DNA from: Pseudomonadota bacterium
GTDB lineage: Bacteria; Pseudomonadota; Gammaproteobacteria; Xanthomonadales; Rhodanobacteraceae
Direction: 5' to 3'
DNA: 64,000 bases
NCBI GenBank assembly: GCA_023388255.1
Contig: JAEWGO010000007.1
Coordinates: forward strand, 186,001 to 250,000
Numbering within the stretch: position 1 is the stretch's first letter; each line of letters begins with the position of its first letter. Both the position numbers and the translations under genes were made by a program. The notes below the pieces were generated by a model. The model was not told where the DNA came from, did not search any database, and saw only the letters and a program-made list of their open reading frames with translations. Below are positions 18,055 to 27,112 of the stretch, piece by piece.

Positions 18055-19782
18055 TTAGTCCTTGGTGACGCGGTTGATTTCGGCCAAGCCGAGGGTGCCC
18101 TGCTTGACCTTCAGCAATGCCGATGCGCGCAGGTCGCGGATCCCCTCGGCGCGCGCCTGCTCGCCGATCTGCAAAGCGCTGCCACCGGCAAGGATGATCT
18201 TCTGGATCGCCTCGGTCATCGGCATGACCTGATAGATACCCGTACGGCCTTTATACCCTTCGTTGCAGCCGGAACAACCGACTGCCTCGAAGATTTGCAA
18301 TCCCGCGTCGACATCGGCCTGCGAAAAGCCCTCGGCAAGCAGCGCGGCAGGCGGCAGATCCAGCGGTTTCTTGCAGTCGTGCAGACGTCGCGCGAGGCGC
18401 TGCGCGATGACGAGTGAGACGGACGAGGTGATGTTGTACGGCGCGATGCCCATGTTCATCAGGCGCGAGATCGTCTGCGCTGCATCGTTCGTATGCAGGG
18501 TCGACAGCACCATGTGGCCGGTCTGCGCCGCCTTGATCGCGATCTCGGCGGTTTCGAGGTCGCGGATTTCGCCAACCATGATCACGTCCGGATCCTGGCG
18601 CAGGAACGAGCGCAGCGCCGCGGCGAATGTCATGCCGCGCTTGGTGTTCTGCTGCACCTGGTTGACGCCGGGCAGGCGGATTTCGACCGGATCCTCCACG
18701 GTGGAAATGTTGCGGCCCTCGGTATTGAGGATGTTCAACGCGGTATACAGCGACACCGTCTTGCCCGAGCCGGTCGGACCGGTCACCAGCACCATGCCGT
18801 AGGGCTTGTCGATCGCGTCGAGGAACAGTTTGCGTTGGTCATCCTCGTAGCCGAGTTTCTCGATGCCCATCTTCGCCGCGGAAGCGTCGAGGATACGCAG
18901 CACGATTTTCTCGCCGAACAAGGTCGGGCAGGTGCTGACGCGGAAGTCGATCGACTTCGTCTTCGACAGGTTCAGCTTGATGCGTCCGTCCTGCGGTACG
19001 CGTTTCTCGGCGATGTCGAGCCCGCTCATGACCTTCAGGCGCGACGAGATACGCGGATTCAACTTCACCGGTGGCGCGGCGACCGCGCGCAACATGCCGT
19101 CCATGCGAAAACGCACGCGATAGGCGGTTTCGTACGGCTCGAAATGAATGTCGGATGCACCACGCTTGATCGCATCGACCAGCACCTTGTTGATGAACTT
19201 GACCACCGGCGCGTCGTCGGTCGAATTGGCATCGACACCGGTTGTGTCGCCATCGTCATCGATCGCGCCGAGTTCGAGGTTCTCCAGTCCGTCGGCATCA
19301 TCCAGGCCGGTGATCGATGGGCCGGAAGCATTGAGAGCCAGTTCGATCGCGCGATCGAGTTGGCCCTCATCGATCAGGATCGGTTCGATCAGGTGATTCG
19401 ATTGGAACTTGATCTCGTCCAGCGCGCGCAGGTTGGTCGGATCGGAGACGCCAACGAACAAGCGATTGCCACGCTTGAACAGCGGCAAGGCCTTGTGCTT
19501 GGTGACCAGATCCTCGCGGACCAGCTTCATCGGAAAGTGGTTCGGATCCAGCGCTTCGATATCGAGCAATGGCATACCGAACTCGGCCGAGGATGCCATA
19601 GCCACTTGCCGGCTTGAAACGAGGCTGTTCTCGATCAGCCACGCACTGAGCGGGATTTTCTGGCGCACGGCATCGTCGACTGCCTTGCGCGCATCGTTCT
19701 CTGCCAGCACGCCCTCGGCCACCAGCCGTCGTGCGATGCCCGAAAGCCCCGCGAGTGGTGGGGTACTCATCTGCGTCGCCAT
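18055..19782 (-). CDS. pilB: Type IV pilus assembly ATPase PilB
   Basis: PilB is the hexameric motor that extends the pilus. The 575-residue protein has an N-terminal MshEN-type domain, the Walker A GPTGSGKT (335-342), the Asp box EDPVEIRL, Walker B-like VGEIRDLETA and the His box STLHTNDAAQT. The C-terminal zinc site normally has two CxxC pairs; here the first reads RRLHDCKKP, giving C470 alone (H468 may replace the partner) with C503/C506. Start ATG 19782; ATG 19770 is an alternative. Confidence 0.96.
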   Translation of the reverse strand: MATQMSTPPLAGLSGIARRLVAEGVLAENDARKAVDDAVRQKIPLSAWLIENSLVSSRQVAMASSAEFGMPLLDIEALDPNHFPMKLVREDLVTKHKALPLFKRGNRLFVGVSDPTNLRALDEIKFQSNHLIEPILIDEGQLDRAIELALNASGPSITGLDDADGLENLELGAIDDDGDTTGVDANSTDDAPVVKFINKVLVDAIKRGASDIHFEPYETAYRVRFRMDGMLRAVAAPPVKLNPRISSRLKVMSGLDIAEKRVPQDGRIKLNLSKTKSIDFRVSTCPTLFGEKIVLRILDASAAKMGIEKLGYEDDQRKLFLDAIDKPYGMVLVTGPTGSGKTVSLYTALNILNTEGRNISTVEDPVEIRLPGVNQVQQNTKRGMTFAAALRSFLRQDPDVIMVGEIRDLETAEIAIKAAQTGHMVLSTLHTNDAAQTISRLMNMGIAPYNITSSVSLVIAQRLARRLHDCKKPLDLPPAALLAEGFSQADVDAGLQIFEAVGCSGCNEGYKGRTGIYQVMPMTEAIQKIILAGGSALQIGEQARAEGIRDLRASALLKVKQGTLGLAEINRVTKD

Positions 19783-19992
19783 AGGAATTCGTTGTAAGCC
19801 CCTGAAGTGCCGCGCGAATGTAACGCAAATTGAACGTGGTGAACATGACTCAACCGATCTTCTGCCGGCGTCGATGGCAGGAGGATGCTGGTTCTGCGAC
19901 CAACGTCACGGGACCTGAACTTGCCGAACCATTCTTGTCGCGATCTCGCATGGGCACGCTATGATCCCGCTTCGCTCAGGGGAGCCTGCAAC

Positions 19993-20850
19993 TTGAATCT
20001 CAGCATCGTCCTGCCTGCCAAGAACGAAGCCGCTGCGCTGGTCGACCTTTTGCCTCGTCTCAAGCTGGCTCAGCCAGCAGCAGAAATCATCGTGGTTGAT
20101 GACGGTTCGACTGACGACACGGCGACGGTCTGTGCAGCGAACGGTGTCGTGGCACTTCGCAGCCCCTATTCGATGGGCAACGGCGCCGCGATCAAGCGCG
20201 GTGCGCGTGCAGCGCATGGCGATATCCTCGTGTTCATGGACGCCGACGGCCAGCACGATCCGGCACTCATTGCGACCCTGCTGGCAAAGCTCGACGAAGG
20301 CTTTGACATGGTTGTCGGTGCGCGCGACGGCTCCGGTCAGGCCAACCTCCATCGCGGCCTCGCCAATACCTTCTACAACTGGCTGGCCAGCCGCATGACC
20401 GGCCACTCCGTGCTCGACCTCACCTCTGGTTTTCGCGCTGTGCGTGCCGACCGGTTCCGCGAGTTCCTGCACCTGCTGCCGAATGGCTTTTCCTACCCGA
20501 CCACCAGCACGATGGCGTTCTTCCGCAGCGCTTATCCGGTCGCCTATGTGCCGATTCTGGTCGCCAAACGCGTGGGTACGGTCAGCCACATCCGCCCGCT
20601 AAAGGACGGCCTCCGCTTCCTGCTGATCATCTTCAAGATCGCCACGCTGTATTCGCCGTTGAAACTGTTCGTGCCGTCGAGTGTCGCGTTCTTTTTGCTC
20701 GGGCTCGGGCATTACATCTACACCTTCGTGACCGAGCACCGCTTCACCAACATGAGTACGCTGCTGCTCAGCGCATCGGTGATCGTGTTCCTGATCGGAT
20801 TGATCTCCGAGCAGATCACCGCGCTCATGTATACGCGTCCCAATCACTGA
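19993..20850 (+). CDS. Family 2 glycosyltransferase (dolichyl/undecaprenyl-phosphate type)
   Basis: A GT-A fold family 2 enzyme: SIVLPAKNEAAAL at the start, the VVDDGSTDDT and MDADGQHDP (DxD) motifs, then two C-terminal membrane helices. This layout is that of polyprenyl-phosphate sugar transferases, which make lipid-linked single sugars for transfer outside the membrane. The likely start is TTG 19993, with AGGGGAG 8 bases before it; a longer open frame upstream has no family similarity. First of four tightly coupled plus-strand genes, divergent from pilB by 210 bp. The donor sugar is unknown. Confidence 0.85.
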   Translation: MNLSIVLPAKNEAAALVDLLPRLKLAQPAAEIIVVDDGSTDDTATVCAANGVVALRSPYSMGNGAAIKRGARAAHGDILVFMDADGQHDPALIATLLAKLDEGFDMVVGARDGSGQANLHRGLANTFYNWLASRMTGHSVLDLTSGFRAVRADRFREFLHLLPNGFSYPTTSTMAFFRSAYPVAYVPILVAKRVGTVSHIRPLKDGLRFLLIIFKIATLYSPLKLFVPSSVAFFLLGLGHYIYTFVTEHRFTNMSTLLLSASVIVFLIGLISEQITALMYTRPNH

Positions 20851-21554
20851 TGATTGCAATCCGGAACTTGGCCAGCGTGGTAGCCAGGACGCCGCTGCAC
20901 CCGCAGTGGTTGCTTGGTCGCAGGCGCATTCCGCCTGGAATCGCGGGCGCATCCGGTACGCTCCTCGACATTGGCGCGGCAGATCGCTGGGTCGAGCCCC
21001 ATCTGCCGACAGGCGTGGACTATGTTGCGCTGGACTATCCGTCTACCGGGCGCGACCTCTACGGTGCTCGACCGCATGTCTTCGCCGATGCTGCCCATCT
21101 GCCGTTCTGTGAAGAATGTTTCGAGGGCGTGATCTGCCTTGAGGTGCTGGAACATGTTCCGGATCCAGCGCGAGTGATGAACCAAATCGCGCGGGTGCTC
21201 AAACCCGGCGGTCGGGCATGGATCTCGATGCCCTTCCTGTATCCGCTGCACGATGCGCCGTTCGACTTCCAGCGCTACACCGCATTTGGCTTGCGGCGTG
21301 ACGTCGAACAGGCAGGGCTCGATATCGTCAGGCTGCGCAAGTCCGGACACGCGCTCCGTGGCGCTGCCTTGCTCGTGTGCTTGGCGATTGCTGGCAGCGC
21401 CCATGCACAGCGCGGATGGATTGCATGGCTGCTGTTGCCTGTGGCTCTGATTGCCGTGCTTGCGATCAACATCAGCGCCTGGCTGGCGAGTCTGGTCTGG
21501 CCCGACTGGCATCACATGGCAATGGGGCACGAGCTTGAGGTGCGCAAACCTTGA
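20850..21554 (+). CDS. Class I SAM-dependent methyltransferase with C-terminal membrane segment
   Basis: A 234-residue methyltransferase of the Methyltransf_11 type: LLDIGAADRW is motif I, ADAAHLPFCEECFEGVICLEVLEHV holds motifs II-III, and LKPGGRAWISMPF is motif IV-V. The C-terminus carries about two hydrophobic helices, unusual for soluble enzymes of this family, suggesting action on a membrane-bound lipid-linked glycan. The ATG overlaps the stop of the GT2 gene (TGATG) and the stop overlaps the next gene (TTGA), so all are coupled. Substrate unknown. Confidence 0.8.
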   Translation: MIAIRNLASVVARTPLHPQWLLGRRRIPPGIAGASGTLLDIGAADRWVEPHLPTGVDYVALDYPSTGRDLYGARPHVFADAAHLPFCEECFEGVICLEVLEHVPDPARVMNQIARVLKPGGRAWISMPFLYPLHDAPFDFQRYTAFGLRRDVEQAGLDIVRLRKSGHALRGAALLVCLAIAGSAHAQRGWIAWLLLPVALIAVLAINISAWLASLVWPDWHHMAMGHELEVRKP

Positions 21555-22708
21555 GCAGTCCCGCACTCGTGTTGATCACCACCTCGTTTCCGATTTCCGG
21601 CGATGGCAGCGAGGCGGCCGGTTCGTTCGTCAGCGACCTGGCGGAGGAATTGGCGAAACATGTTCCTGTGCGTGTAGTCGCTCCGGGACGATTGGCGGTG
21701 CGTGAACAATGGTCGCCGGGTGTCGAGGTGTTTCGCTATGCCGCGCCCGCCAAGCCGCTTTCCACGCTCAAGCCGTGGCAGGTCGGTGACATCGCCCGCG
21801 TGCTTCGCGATGGCGCCCGCGCGACCCGCGAAGCCGTCGCCGCCGGCCCATGCGCGCACATGCTTGCGCTGTGGGCTTTGCCCTCGGGCGCATGGGCGCG
21901 TCGCGCTTCGATCGCCACTGGCGTCCCCTATTCTGTATGGACGTTAGGCAGCGATATCTGGACGCTGGCACGAATACCGCTGGTTCGCAGCCAGCTGCGC
22001 TGCGTGTTGCGCGAGGCGCACGCGTGCTATTCCGACGGCCTGAAGCTGGCCGAAGATACACGGCGCCTCGCGAGGCGCAACGTGTCCTTCCTGCCCAGCG
22101 CCCGGCGCATCGAATCCCGCCGTGAACGTCCACTGGCCGATGCGCCGCCGTATCGCTTGCTGTTTCTCGGCCGCTGGCATCGCAACAAAGGCGTGGACTT
22201 GCTACTCGACGCGCTTGACCTGCTCGACGATGCCGACTGGTCGCGCATCGCATGCGTGGAGATTCAAGGCGGCGGCCCGCTGGATTCTTTGGTGCGCAGA
22301 CGCGTCGCTTCATTGCGCAGTCGCGGTTGTCCGGTGGAGGCAGGGCACTTTCTCGCGAAAGCAGACGCCGAGGCTGCGATCAGTCGTGCCGACTGGATGC
22401 TCATCCCGTCACGTATCGAAAGTATCCCGGTGATATTTTCGGATGCGATGAAAATGAGGCTTCCAGTGATTGCCATGCCGGTAGGTGATCTTTCCGAGTT
22501 GATTTCCGTTCACGGCACGGGACATGTTGCCAGTGCTGTAAGCGCCAAAGCGTTCGCGCTGGTATTGAACCGCGCGCTCGGTGATGCGCCATCACTGTAC
22601 ATGCACGCGTTATCCGATATGGAGGCGTGTTTCGATTTGGATCGAGCCACTACCCAAAGAGTCCTTAAAATGCTGCTGGATCACCAGTGCGGTTCTCACA
22701 ATGTCTGA
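21551..22708 (+). CDS. Glycosyltransferase of GT-B fold (GT4-like)
   Basis: A 385-residue GT-B protein with an N-terminal donor/acceptor half (VLITTSFPISGDGSEAAGSFV) and a GT4-type C-terminal half (YRLLFLGRWHRNKGVDLLLDAL; DWMLIPSRIESIPVIFSDAM). The last motif is the Glycos_transf_1 nucleotide-sugar binding loop with the E-x7-E pattern. Starts with TTG at 21551 overlapping the preceding stop. Probably elongates the glycan begun by neighbouring enzymes. The 3' third has more AT than the 5' part, as do the genes that follow. Confidence 0.82.
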   Translation: MSSPALVLITTSFPISGDGSEAAGSFVSDLAEELAKHVPVRVVAPGRLAVREQWSPGVEVFRYAAPAKPLSTLKPWQVGDIARVLRDGARATREAVAAGPCAHMLALWALPSGAWARRASIATGVPYSVWTLGSDIWTLARIPLVRSQLRCVLREAHACYSDGLKLAEDTRRLARRNVSFLPSARRIESRRERPLADAPPYRLLFLGRWHRNKGVDLLLDALDLLDDADWSRIACVEIQGGGPLDSLVRRRVASLRSRGCPVEAGHFLAKADAEAAISRADWMLIPSRIESIPVIFSDAMKMRLPVIAMPVGDLSELISVHGTGHVASAVSAKAFALVLNRALGDAPSLYMHALSDMEACFDLDRATTQRVLKMLLDHQCGSHNV

Positions 22709-23483
22709 TCGCCTGCGTGGTTACCAGCACGACTTTTCCGAAAGCCACGCCGAGATGTATTCGGGTGAAGGCCGCGTGCGAAAAGCGAATACGACGCGCC
22801 TGATTCTAGCTGAGGCCTTCGGTGATCGGCTTGCCCGAGCAGATGTCCTAAACGTCGGTTGTTCGACTGGCATCATCGATGCGGAGTTGGCCATGGGAGT
22901 GGGAACCCTGACTGGAATTGATATCGATGCCAACGCGATCCAATTCGCGCAGCGAAATCATGATGCGCCGAATCTGGTGTTCAAGGTCGGTGACGCGATG
23001 AATATCGATGCCGCGGACGCCAGTTTCGACATCGTTCTCTGCGCTCAAGTGTACGAGCACGTGCCGGATCCGGCACGCTTACTGAGCGAGATTGAGCGTG
23101 TGCTGAAGCCGGGTGGTGCCTGCTATTTCGCAGCGACAAACCGGCTCAATCCGATCGAGCAACACTACAAGCTGCCGTTGCTGTCCGTGATCCCGATAAG
23201 TTGGGCACATCGATACTTGCGACTACTTGGGCGCGGAGAGTACTACTACGAGCGACATATGACGTATGGTCAGTTGCGCCGTCTGGTGTCGCGGTTCCAA
23301 GTTGAGGACATCACGTTGCGCGTGCTCGATGACCCTGGGCGCTATGAAGCCGGCTACCTATTTGCAGGTCACAAACTAGCCTTGGCGCGGCTCTTCCGGC
23401 GAATCGCTTACTGGGCTTTCCCGGGTTACATATGGCTGCTGTGGAAATCTCCGGGAAAGCCCGCGGATTTTACGAGGGATTGA
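22701..23483 (+). CDS. Class I SAM-dependent methyltransferase
   Basis: A 260-residue methyltransferase starting at ATG 22701 (MSDRLRGYQHDFSESHAEMY). Motif I is VLNVGCSTGIIDAEL, motif II LTGIDIDANAI, and VLCAQVYEHVPDPARLLSEI with LKPGGACYF complete the SAM fold. The C-terminus has a hydrophobic, aromatic segment (RIAYWAFPGYIWLLWKSPG). It overlaps the glycosyltransferase gene by 8 bases and its 3' end overlaps the convergent methyltransferase gene by 14 bases. Likely modifies a sugar or lipid-linked glycan; substrate unknown. Confidence 0.8.
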   Translation: MSDRLRGYQHDFSESHAEMYSGEGRVRKANTTRLILAEAFGDRLARADVLNVGCSTGIIDAELAMGVGTLTGIDIDANAIQFAQRNHDAPNLVFKVGDAMNIDAADASFDIVLCAQVYEHVPDPARLLSEIERVLKPGGACYFAATNRLNPIEQHYKLPLLSVIPISWAHRYLRLLGRGEYYYERHMTYGQLRRLVSRFQVEDITLRVLDDPGRYEAGYLFAGHKLALARLFRRIAYWAFPGYIWLLWKSPGKPADFTRD

Positions 23484-24276
23484 CGGGCTTCTCGCACAAG
23501 ATCCAACGATGAAGGCAGATACGTCGCCATCCGTTATCATGAAAGCCGGGCTTTGGCAGATCGATTCTCATCGCCGCCGCTGAAAGCGCGTCGAATACAG
23601 CCGGCCAGCGGCGCGTGACCAGCAGCAGCGGCAGCAGCAAGGTCGCTCCAGCATTGTTGCCGGCAGCGATCTTGGTCCAGCCTTCGGGAACAATTTTATT
23701 CAGCTCCGCATGGCTGAATCCGTCGACGGCGAGTGACTGCGTGCGTTTTCGGCGAAAGACCATACGTGATACGCGATTGAACTCGGACCCGGCTTCCAGC
23801 AATAGAACCCGCGCGCCGGGCTTCAGACTTGCATCCAATTTTTTTAGGCCGTTTGCCGCGCGGCCGAAGCCCACATACATCAGTGCGGTGATGGTATAAG
23901 CGGCTGAAAGACTGTGGGCGGCGAACGGAGGCTGTGTGATTGACCCGCGAACGGCGAGGCCGCGGTCCAGCTGGTACTGGCGGCAGAAGCCCGCTTCGTA
24001 GTCGAGACCAATGATGTTGCGAAAGCCCATCTGCGCCGCTTCACCTGCCATGCGGCCATACCCGCTGCCTAGATCAGCGACCCAGCTCTCGGGATTGTGC
24101 GCCAGTGGAGCTAGAAACCAGCGTAGCAATGCGCGGTGCCATTGATCCAAAAGTCCGTTCACGTCGGAAGGCAAGTTCCGCAAAAGCACGGCCTGCGGCA
24201 CGTTGCCAAGCTCGAGTTGACGTTCGGTCCAGTCCGATTGCAAATGTCCCTTTGGGTCGCGATCGTGGATTAGCAC
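23470..24276 (-). CDS. Class I SAM-dependent methyltransferase (minus-strand group)
   Basis: A 268-residue protein with SAM motif I WVADLGSGYGRMAGEA, then NIIGLDYEAGFC, and LKPGARVLLLEAGSEF. It is the last gene of a minus-strand series that begins at pilA's side (GT-C, unknown protein, DegT aminotransferase, UPF0104 protein, this enzyme), 10 bases after the UPF0104 gene. It overlaps the convergent plus-strand methyltransferase by 14 bases. Substrate unknown; a sugar or lipid-linked intermediate is likely from context. Confidence 0.78.
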   Translation of the reverse strand: MLIHDRDPKGHLQSDWTERQLELGNVPQAVLLRNLPSDVNGLLDQWHRALLRWFLAPLAHNPESWVADLGSGYGRMAGEAAQMGFRNIIGLDYEAGFCRQYQLDRGLAVRGSITQPPFAAHSLSAAYTITALMYVGFGRAANGLKKLDASLKPGARVLLLEAGSEFNRVSRMVFRRKRTQSLAVDGFSHAELNKIVPEGWTKIAAGNNAGATLLLPLLLVTRRWPAVFDALSAAAMRIDLPKPGFHDNGWRRICLHRWILCEKPVNPS

Positions 24277-24286
24277 GGCTGTTCCT

Positions 24287-25312
24287 TCATGAGCGTCCTC
24301 GCAAACGCAAGACGATCCAGAATGCCGGTACGGCCAAGACGTCAGCAGACGTCAAAGCGAGACGAACGACGACCGCCCAAGCCACGAGTGACGATGCAGG
24401 CAGCCCATATAGGACGCCCAGCCAGACGAAAGCGGCCTCGCGCACCACAAGACCAGATGGGAGGAGGAACAGCAGCGACCCGGCAATCGAGGCGAGGAGG
24501 TAGCTCGCGCACAACCAAGATGCCCCTGCAATACCATAATCCGCTGCAGCAAGCATGACCCATATACCCAAGAACGGTATCCACTGGACCGCGAGCAGCA
24601 GCGTGACTCGTTGGGCGTTGCGTCGGCTCGATTCATTCGACTGCAGCTGCGTTGTCATACCCCTAGTACGAACACTGAGGGTACGGTGCAATCGTTCCGG
24701 CCAGCGATTGCGTTGTGCGAGCCACAACAGGATAAGGACTATCAGCGCTAGAAGACTTGGCCATGCCGAATCGAGACCCAGCGCGCCTAGGATACAGATG
24801 GATAACGTGCCGGCCCAGATATAAGTGAGCAGCGTTTGAAGAAGCGTTGCTGCGACCACTTGGCCGATGCCCAGAACTGGGGCCAGCATCTGTGCCTCAA
24901 GAATCACACCGAAGACTTTGCCGGGGACATAGCGCGCCACTTGGCTCGCGGCGTACGCGTACCGTACGCGTGCTGAATCGACATGGTGTACCGTGGCCGC
25001 GACGATTTCCGCATGCAAGCTCGCAGTGAAGAGCGCGGAGAGCGTCGCCAAAAGTGCTAGCGCTGGAAAGATCATTGGGGGAATGGCAGACGCCGCTGCG
25101 GGAAAGTCGGCGAACTGCCCGTGCAGAGCGTGCATCACGAACAGAAGCCCGCTTATCGATAGCACTACGCCGACCCCGCGCCGCAGCCAAGGCCGACGTA
25201 TGTGCGCCAAATGTAACCAACCCCTCGTGTCGCGCAGAATGCCGGCGAGACGCGTCGCAATTCGCGATGGGGTCGTAACTGCGTCTGCAGTTGTTCGTTC
25301 GTTCAGCGCCAT
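24287..25312 (-). CDS. UPF0104 / AglD-like multi-pass membrane protein (LPG synthase TM family)
   Basis: A 341-residue membrane protein with about eight hydrophobic segments and the segment RYVPGKVFGVILEAQ, which resembles the RYxPGxxW-type signature of the lysylphosphatidylglycerol-synthase transmembrane family. The soluble MprF transferase domain is absent. Relatives next to glycosyltransferases (for example archaeal AglD region proteins) are linked to lipid or glycan transport, so a role in moving a lipid-linked sugar is possible but unproven. It overlaps the DegT aminotransferase gene by 10 bases. Confidence 0.7.
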   Translation of the reverse strand: MALNERTTADAVTTPSRIATRLAGILRDTRGWLHLAHIRRPWLRRGVGVVLSISGLLFVMHALHGQFADFPAAASAIPPMIFPALALLATLSALFTASLHAEIVAATVHHVDSARVRYAYAASQVARYVPGKVFGVILEAQMLAPVLGIGQVVAATLLQTLLTYIWAGTLSICILGALGLDSAWPSLLALIVLILLWLAQRNRWPERLHRTLSVRTRGMTTQLQSNESSRRNAQRVTLLLAVQWIPFLGIWVMLAAADYGIAGASWLCASYLLASIAGSLLFLLPSGLVVREAAFVWLGVLYGLPASSLVAWAVVVRLALTSADVLAVPAFWIVLRLRGRS

Positions 25313-26466
25313 TGAACACGCACTGCGTCGATCACGCGCGCTACGTCTGTTTCAGAAAGCTTAGGCGAGATCGGCAGGCTCACGGTATGGCGACCTATAT
25401 CACGTCCAAGAGTCCAACGATCCGCCTGCCAACCGAACCGCTGTTGATAGTATGGATGCTCCGGCACACTCATGTAGTGCACGCCGACGCCGATACGCGC
25501 GGCGGTCATGGCGTCGAGGAAGGCATCGCGCGAAATGCCGCAATGCGCCTCATCGATCATGATGGTAAACAGGTGATGGGCATGGCGCGTGTCCGGCGCC
25601 GGTGCCGCGGGTAGGCCGATCGGCAGGTCCGCGAACGCTTCCATGTAGCGCCTCCATATCGCTTGGCGCCTTTCCCAGTTTGCTTCCACCCGCGCCAGTT
25701 GATGGATGCCTATCGCGGCTTGGAGATCCATCATGTTGTACTTGAAGCCCGCTTCGACGACCTGGTAGTGCTTGTAGCCGGCGTCGCCGAAGCGGTGCCA
25801 GGCGTCCTTGCTCATGCCATGCAGGGCCAGCACCTTGGCGCGGGCGATCAGGGCTTCGTCGCGGCCGAGGATCATGCCGCCCTCCCCGGTCGCCACGTTT
25901 TTGGTGGCGTAGAAGCTGAAGCAGCCGAAGTCGCCGAAGGTACCGGCTTTGCGACCGTGGTATTCCGTCTCGATCGCGTGCGCGCAGTCCTCGATGACCA
26001 CGAGGTCGTGCTTGCGCGCGATCGCCATGATCGCATCCATCTCGCAGGGTCGCCCGGCGAAATGCACCGGCAGGATCGCGCGCGTGCGCGGTGTGATCGC
26101 GGCCTCGATCGCGGCGGGATCGATGTTCTGGGTGGCCGGGTCGACATCGGCCAATACCGGCGCCAGGCCCGCGTGGATGATGGCGTTGACGCTGGCGCAG
26201 AAGGTCAGCGGCGTGGTGATGACCTCGGCGCCGGCTTCGAGCCCGGCAGCGACCATGCTCACGTGCAGCGCCGCGGTGCAGGAGTTGACCGCTGCTATCC
26301 GATTGGGGTTCACCCCCTTATAGGCTGCGACTTCGCGCTCGAACTGCGCCACGCGCGGACCCGTTCCGAGCCAGCTCGACTGCATGCAAGCCACGACTTC
26401 GTCGATTTCCGCCTGTTCGATCTGCGGCGAGCCAAAAACGAGGAACGGAGCGGAGTCAGCGGCCAT
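25303..26466 (-). CDS. DegT/DnrJ/EryC1/StrS family sugar aminotransferase
   Basis: A PLP-dependent aminotransferase that normally converts a nucleotide-linked keto-sugar to an amino sugar. Visible motifs are VNSCTAALHVSM (cofactor phosphate site), VIEDCAHAIE, and FYATKNVATGEGG with the Schiff-base lysine. About 388 residues from the ATG at 26466, which overlaps the upstream stop; an upstream start at 26502 is also open. It suggests that the locus makes an amino sugar such as a 4-amino-4,6-dideoxyhexose (inference), although no matching dehydratase is in the window. Confidence 0.9.
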   Translation of the reverse strand: MAADSAPFLVFGSPQIEQAEIDEVVACMQSSWLGTGPRVAQFEREVAAYKGVNPNRIAAVNSCTAALHVSMVAAGLEAGAEVITTPLTFCASVNAIIHAGLAPVLADVDPATQNIDPAAIEAAITPRTRAILPVHFAGRPCEMDAIMAIARKHDLVVIEDCAHAIETEYHGRKAGTFGDFGCFSFYATKNVATGEGGMILGRDEALIARAKVLALHGMSKDAWHRFGDAGYKHYQVVEAGFKYNMMDLQAAIGIHQLARVEANWERRQAIWRRYMEAFADLPIGLPAAPAPDTRHAHHLFTIMIDEAHCGISRDAFLDAMTAARIGVGVHYMSVPEHPYYQQRFGWQADRWTLGRDIGRHTVSLPISPKLSETDVARVIDAVRVQWR

Positions 26467-27022
26467 TGAAGTATCCGGGGGTGGACCATTGTGTGATATC
26501 ACGGCGGAGCTGGGAGGCCATCGACAGGCCGGTCAGATAGCTGCTGTTCTTGTCGCGCAGATTGGTTCCTTGGCTGACCGTTGCCATATAGCGTTCCCAC
26601 TGCTCCTGGAAGTCCGTCGTCCAAGCTGGTCTCCCTAACCGAGCGAGTTCTTCGCAGACGCGGCAATCGTAGACGCTGAAACGTTCGGGATACAGCGCCC
26701 AGAGAATGGTCGAAGTCATCGGCAGCGCGAGTTTCCAGTGTTTGACGATTGGCGCAAACTGCTTCTTGTCTGTATTCGCAGCATGCACTTGACTGCTCGC
26801 CCGTCGGCAGATCATCTCCAGATCATGCAGCCCATGTCTGGCGCCGAGATCGAGCAGGTGCTTTGCCGTCATTGACTTCGAGCGGTTGGCCTTCCAGATG
26901 ACTATGGAGAAGAAATCGAACGCGCTGATGTGGCCGTCATTATGAAATGCCGTGCGAACCAGTCCGAATAAATACGATTCGAGGTTGCGGCGTGCGAGGT
27001 GGTCGAGCGGCGCAGTGGTCAT
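26456..27022 (-). CDS. Hypothetical protein in the pilus/glycan island
   Basis: I do not recognise this family. From ATG 27022 (MTTAPLDHLARRNLESYLFG) it is 188 residues, soluble, mostly helical and rich in aromatic and basic residues. Recognisable stretches are FHNDGHISAFDFFSIVIWKA and ILWALYPERFSVYDCRVCEEL, the latter somewhat like helical DNA-glycosylase-type folds (weak impression only). Its stop lies within the start region of the DegT gene (11-base overlap), so it is cotranscribed with the aminotransferase. The frame is open to 27112. Confidence 0.6.
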   Translation of the reverse strand: MTTAPLDHLARRNLESYLFGLVRTAFHNDGHISAFDFFSIVIWKANRSKSMTAKHLLDLGARHGLHDLEMICRRASSQVHAANTDKKQFAPIVKHWKLALPMTSTILWALYPERFSVYDCRVCEELARLGRPAWTTDFQEQWERYMATVSQGTNLRDKNSSYLTGLSMASQLRRDITQWSTPGYFNGR

Positions 27023-27112
27023 GGCCCAGGTGGTCGTGCGGCGGCGTAGTGGGTATGCGGTCGCAGGTTGGTCCGCGTGCTTGCAAGAAATCGCGGGACT
27101 TCGGCCCCACAA

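Noticed and set aside
19935..19965. Promoter with TTGTCG and TATGAT before the plus-strand GT2 gene
   Set aside because: The TATGAT box is good but the spacer is 19 bp and the -35 is weak, so it was not listed as a feature.
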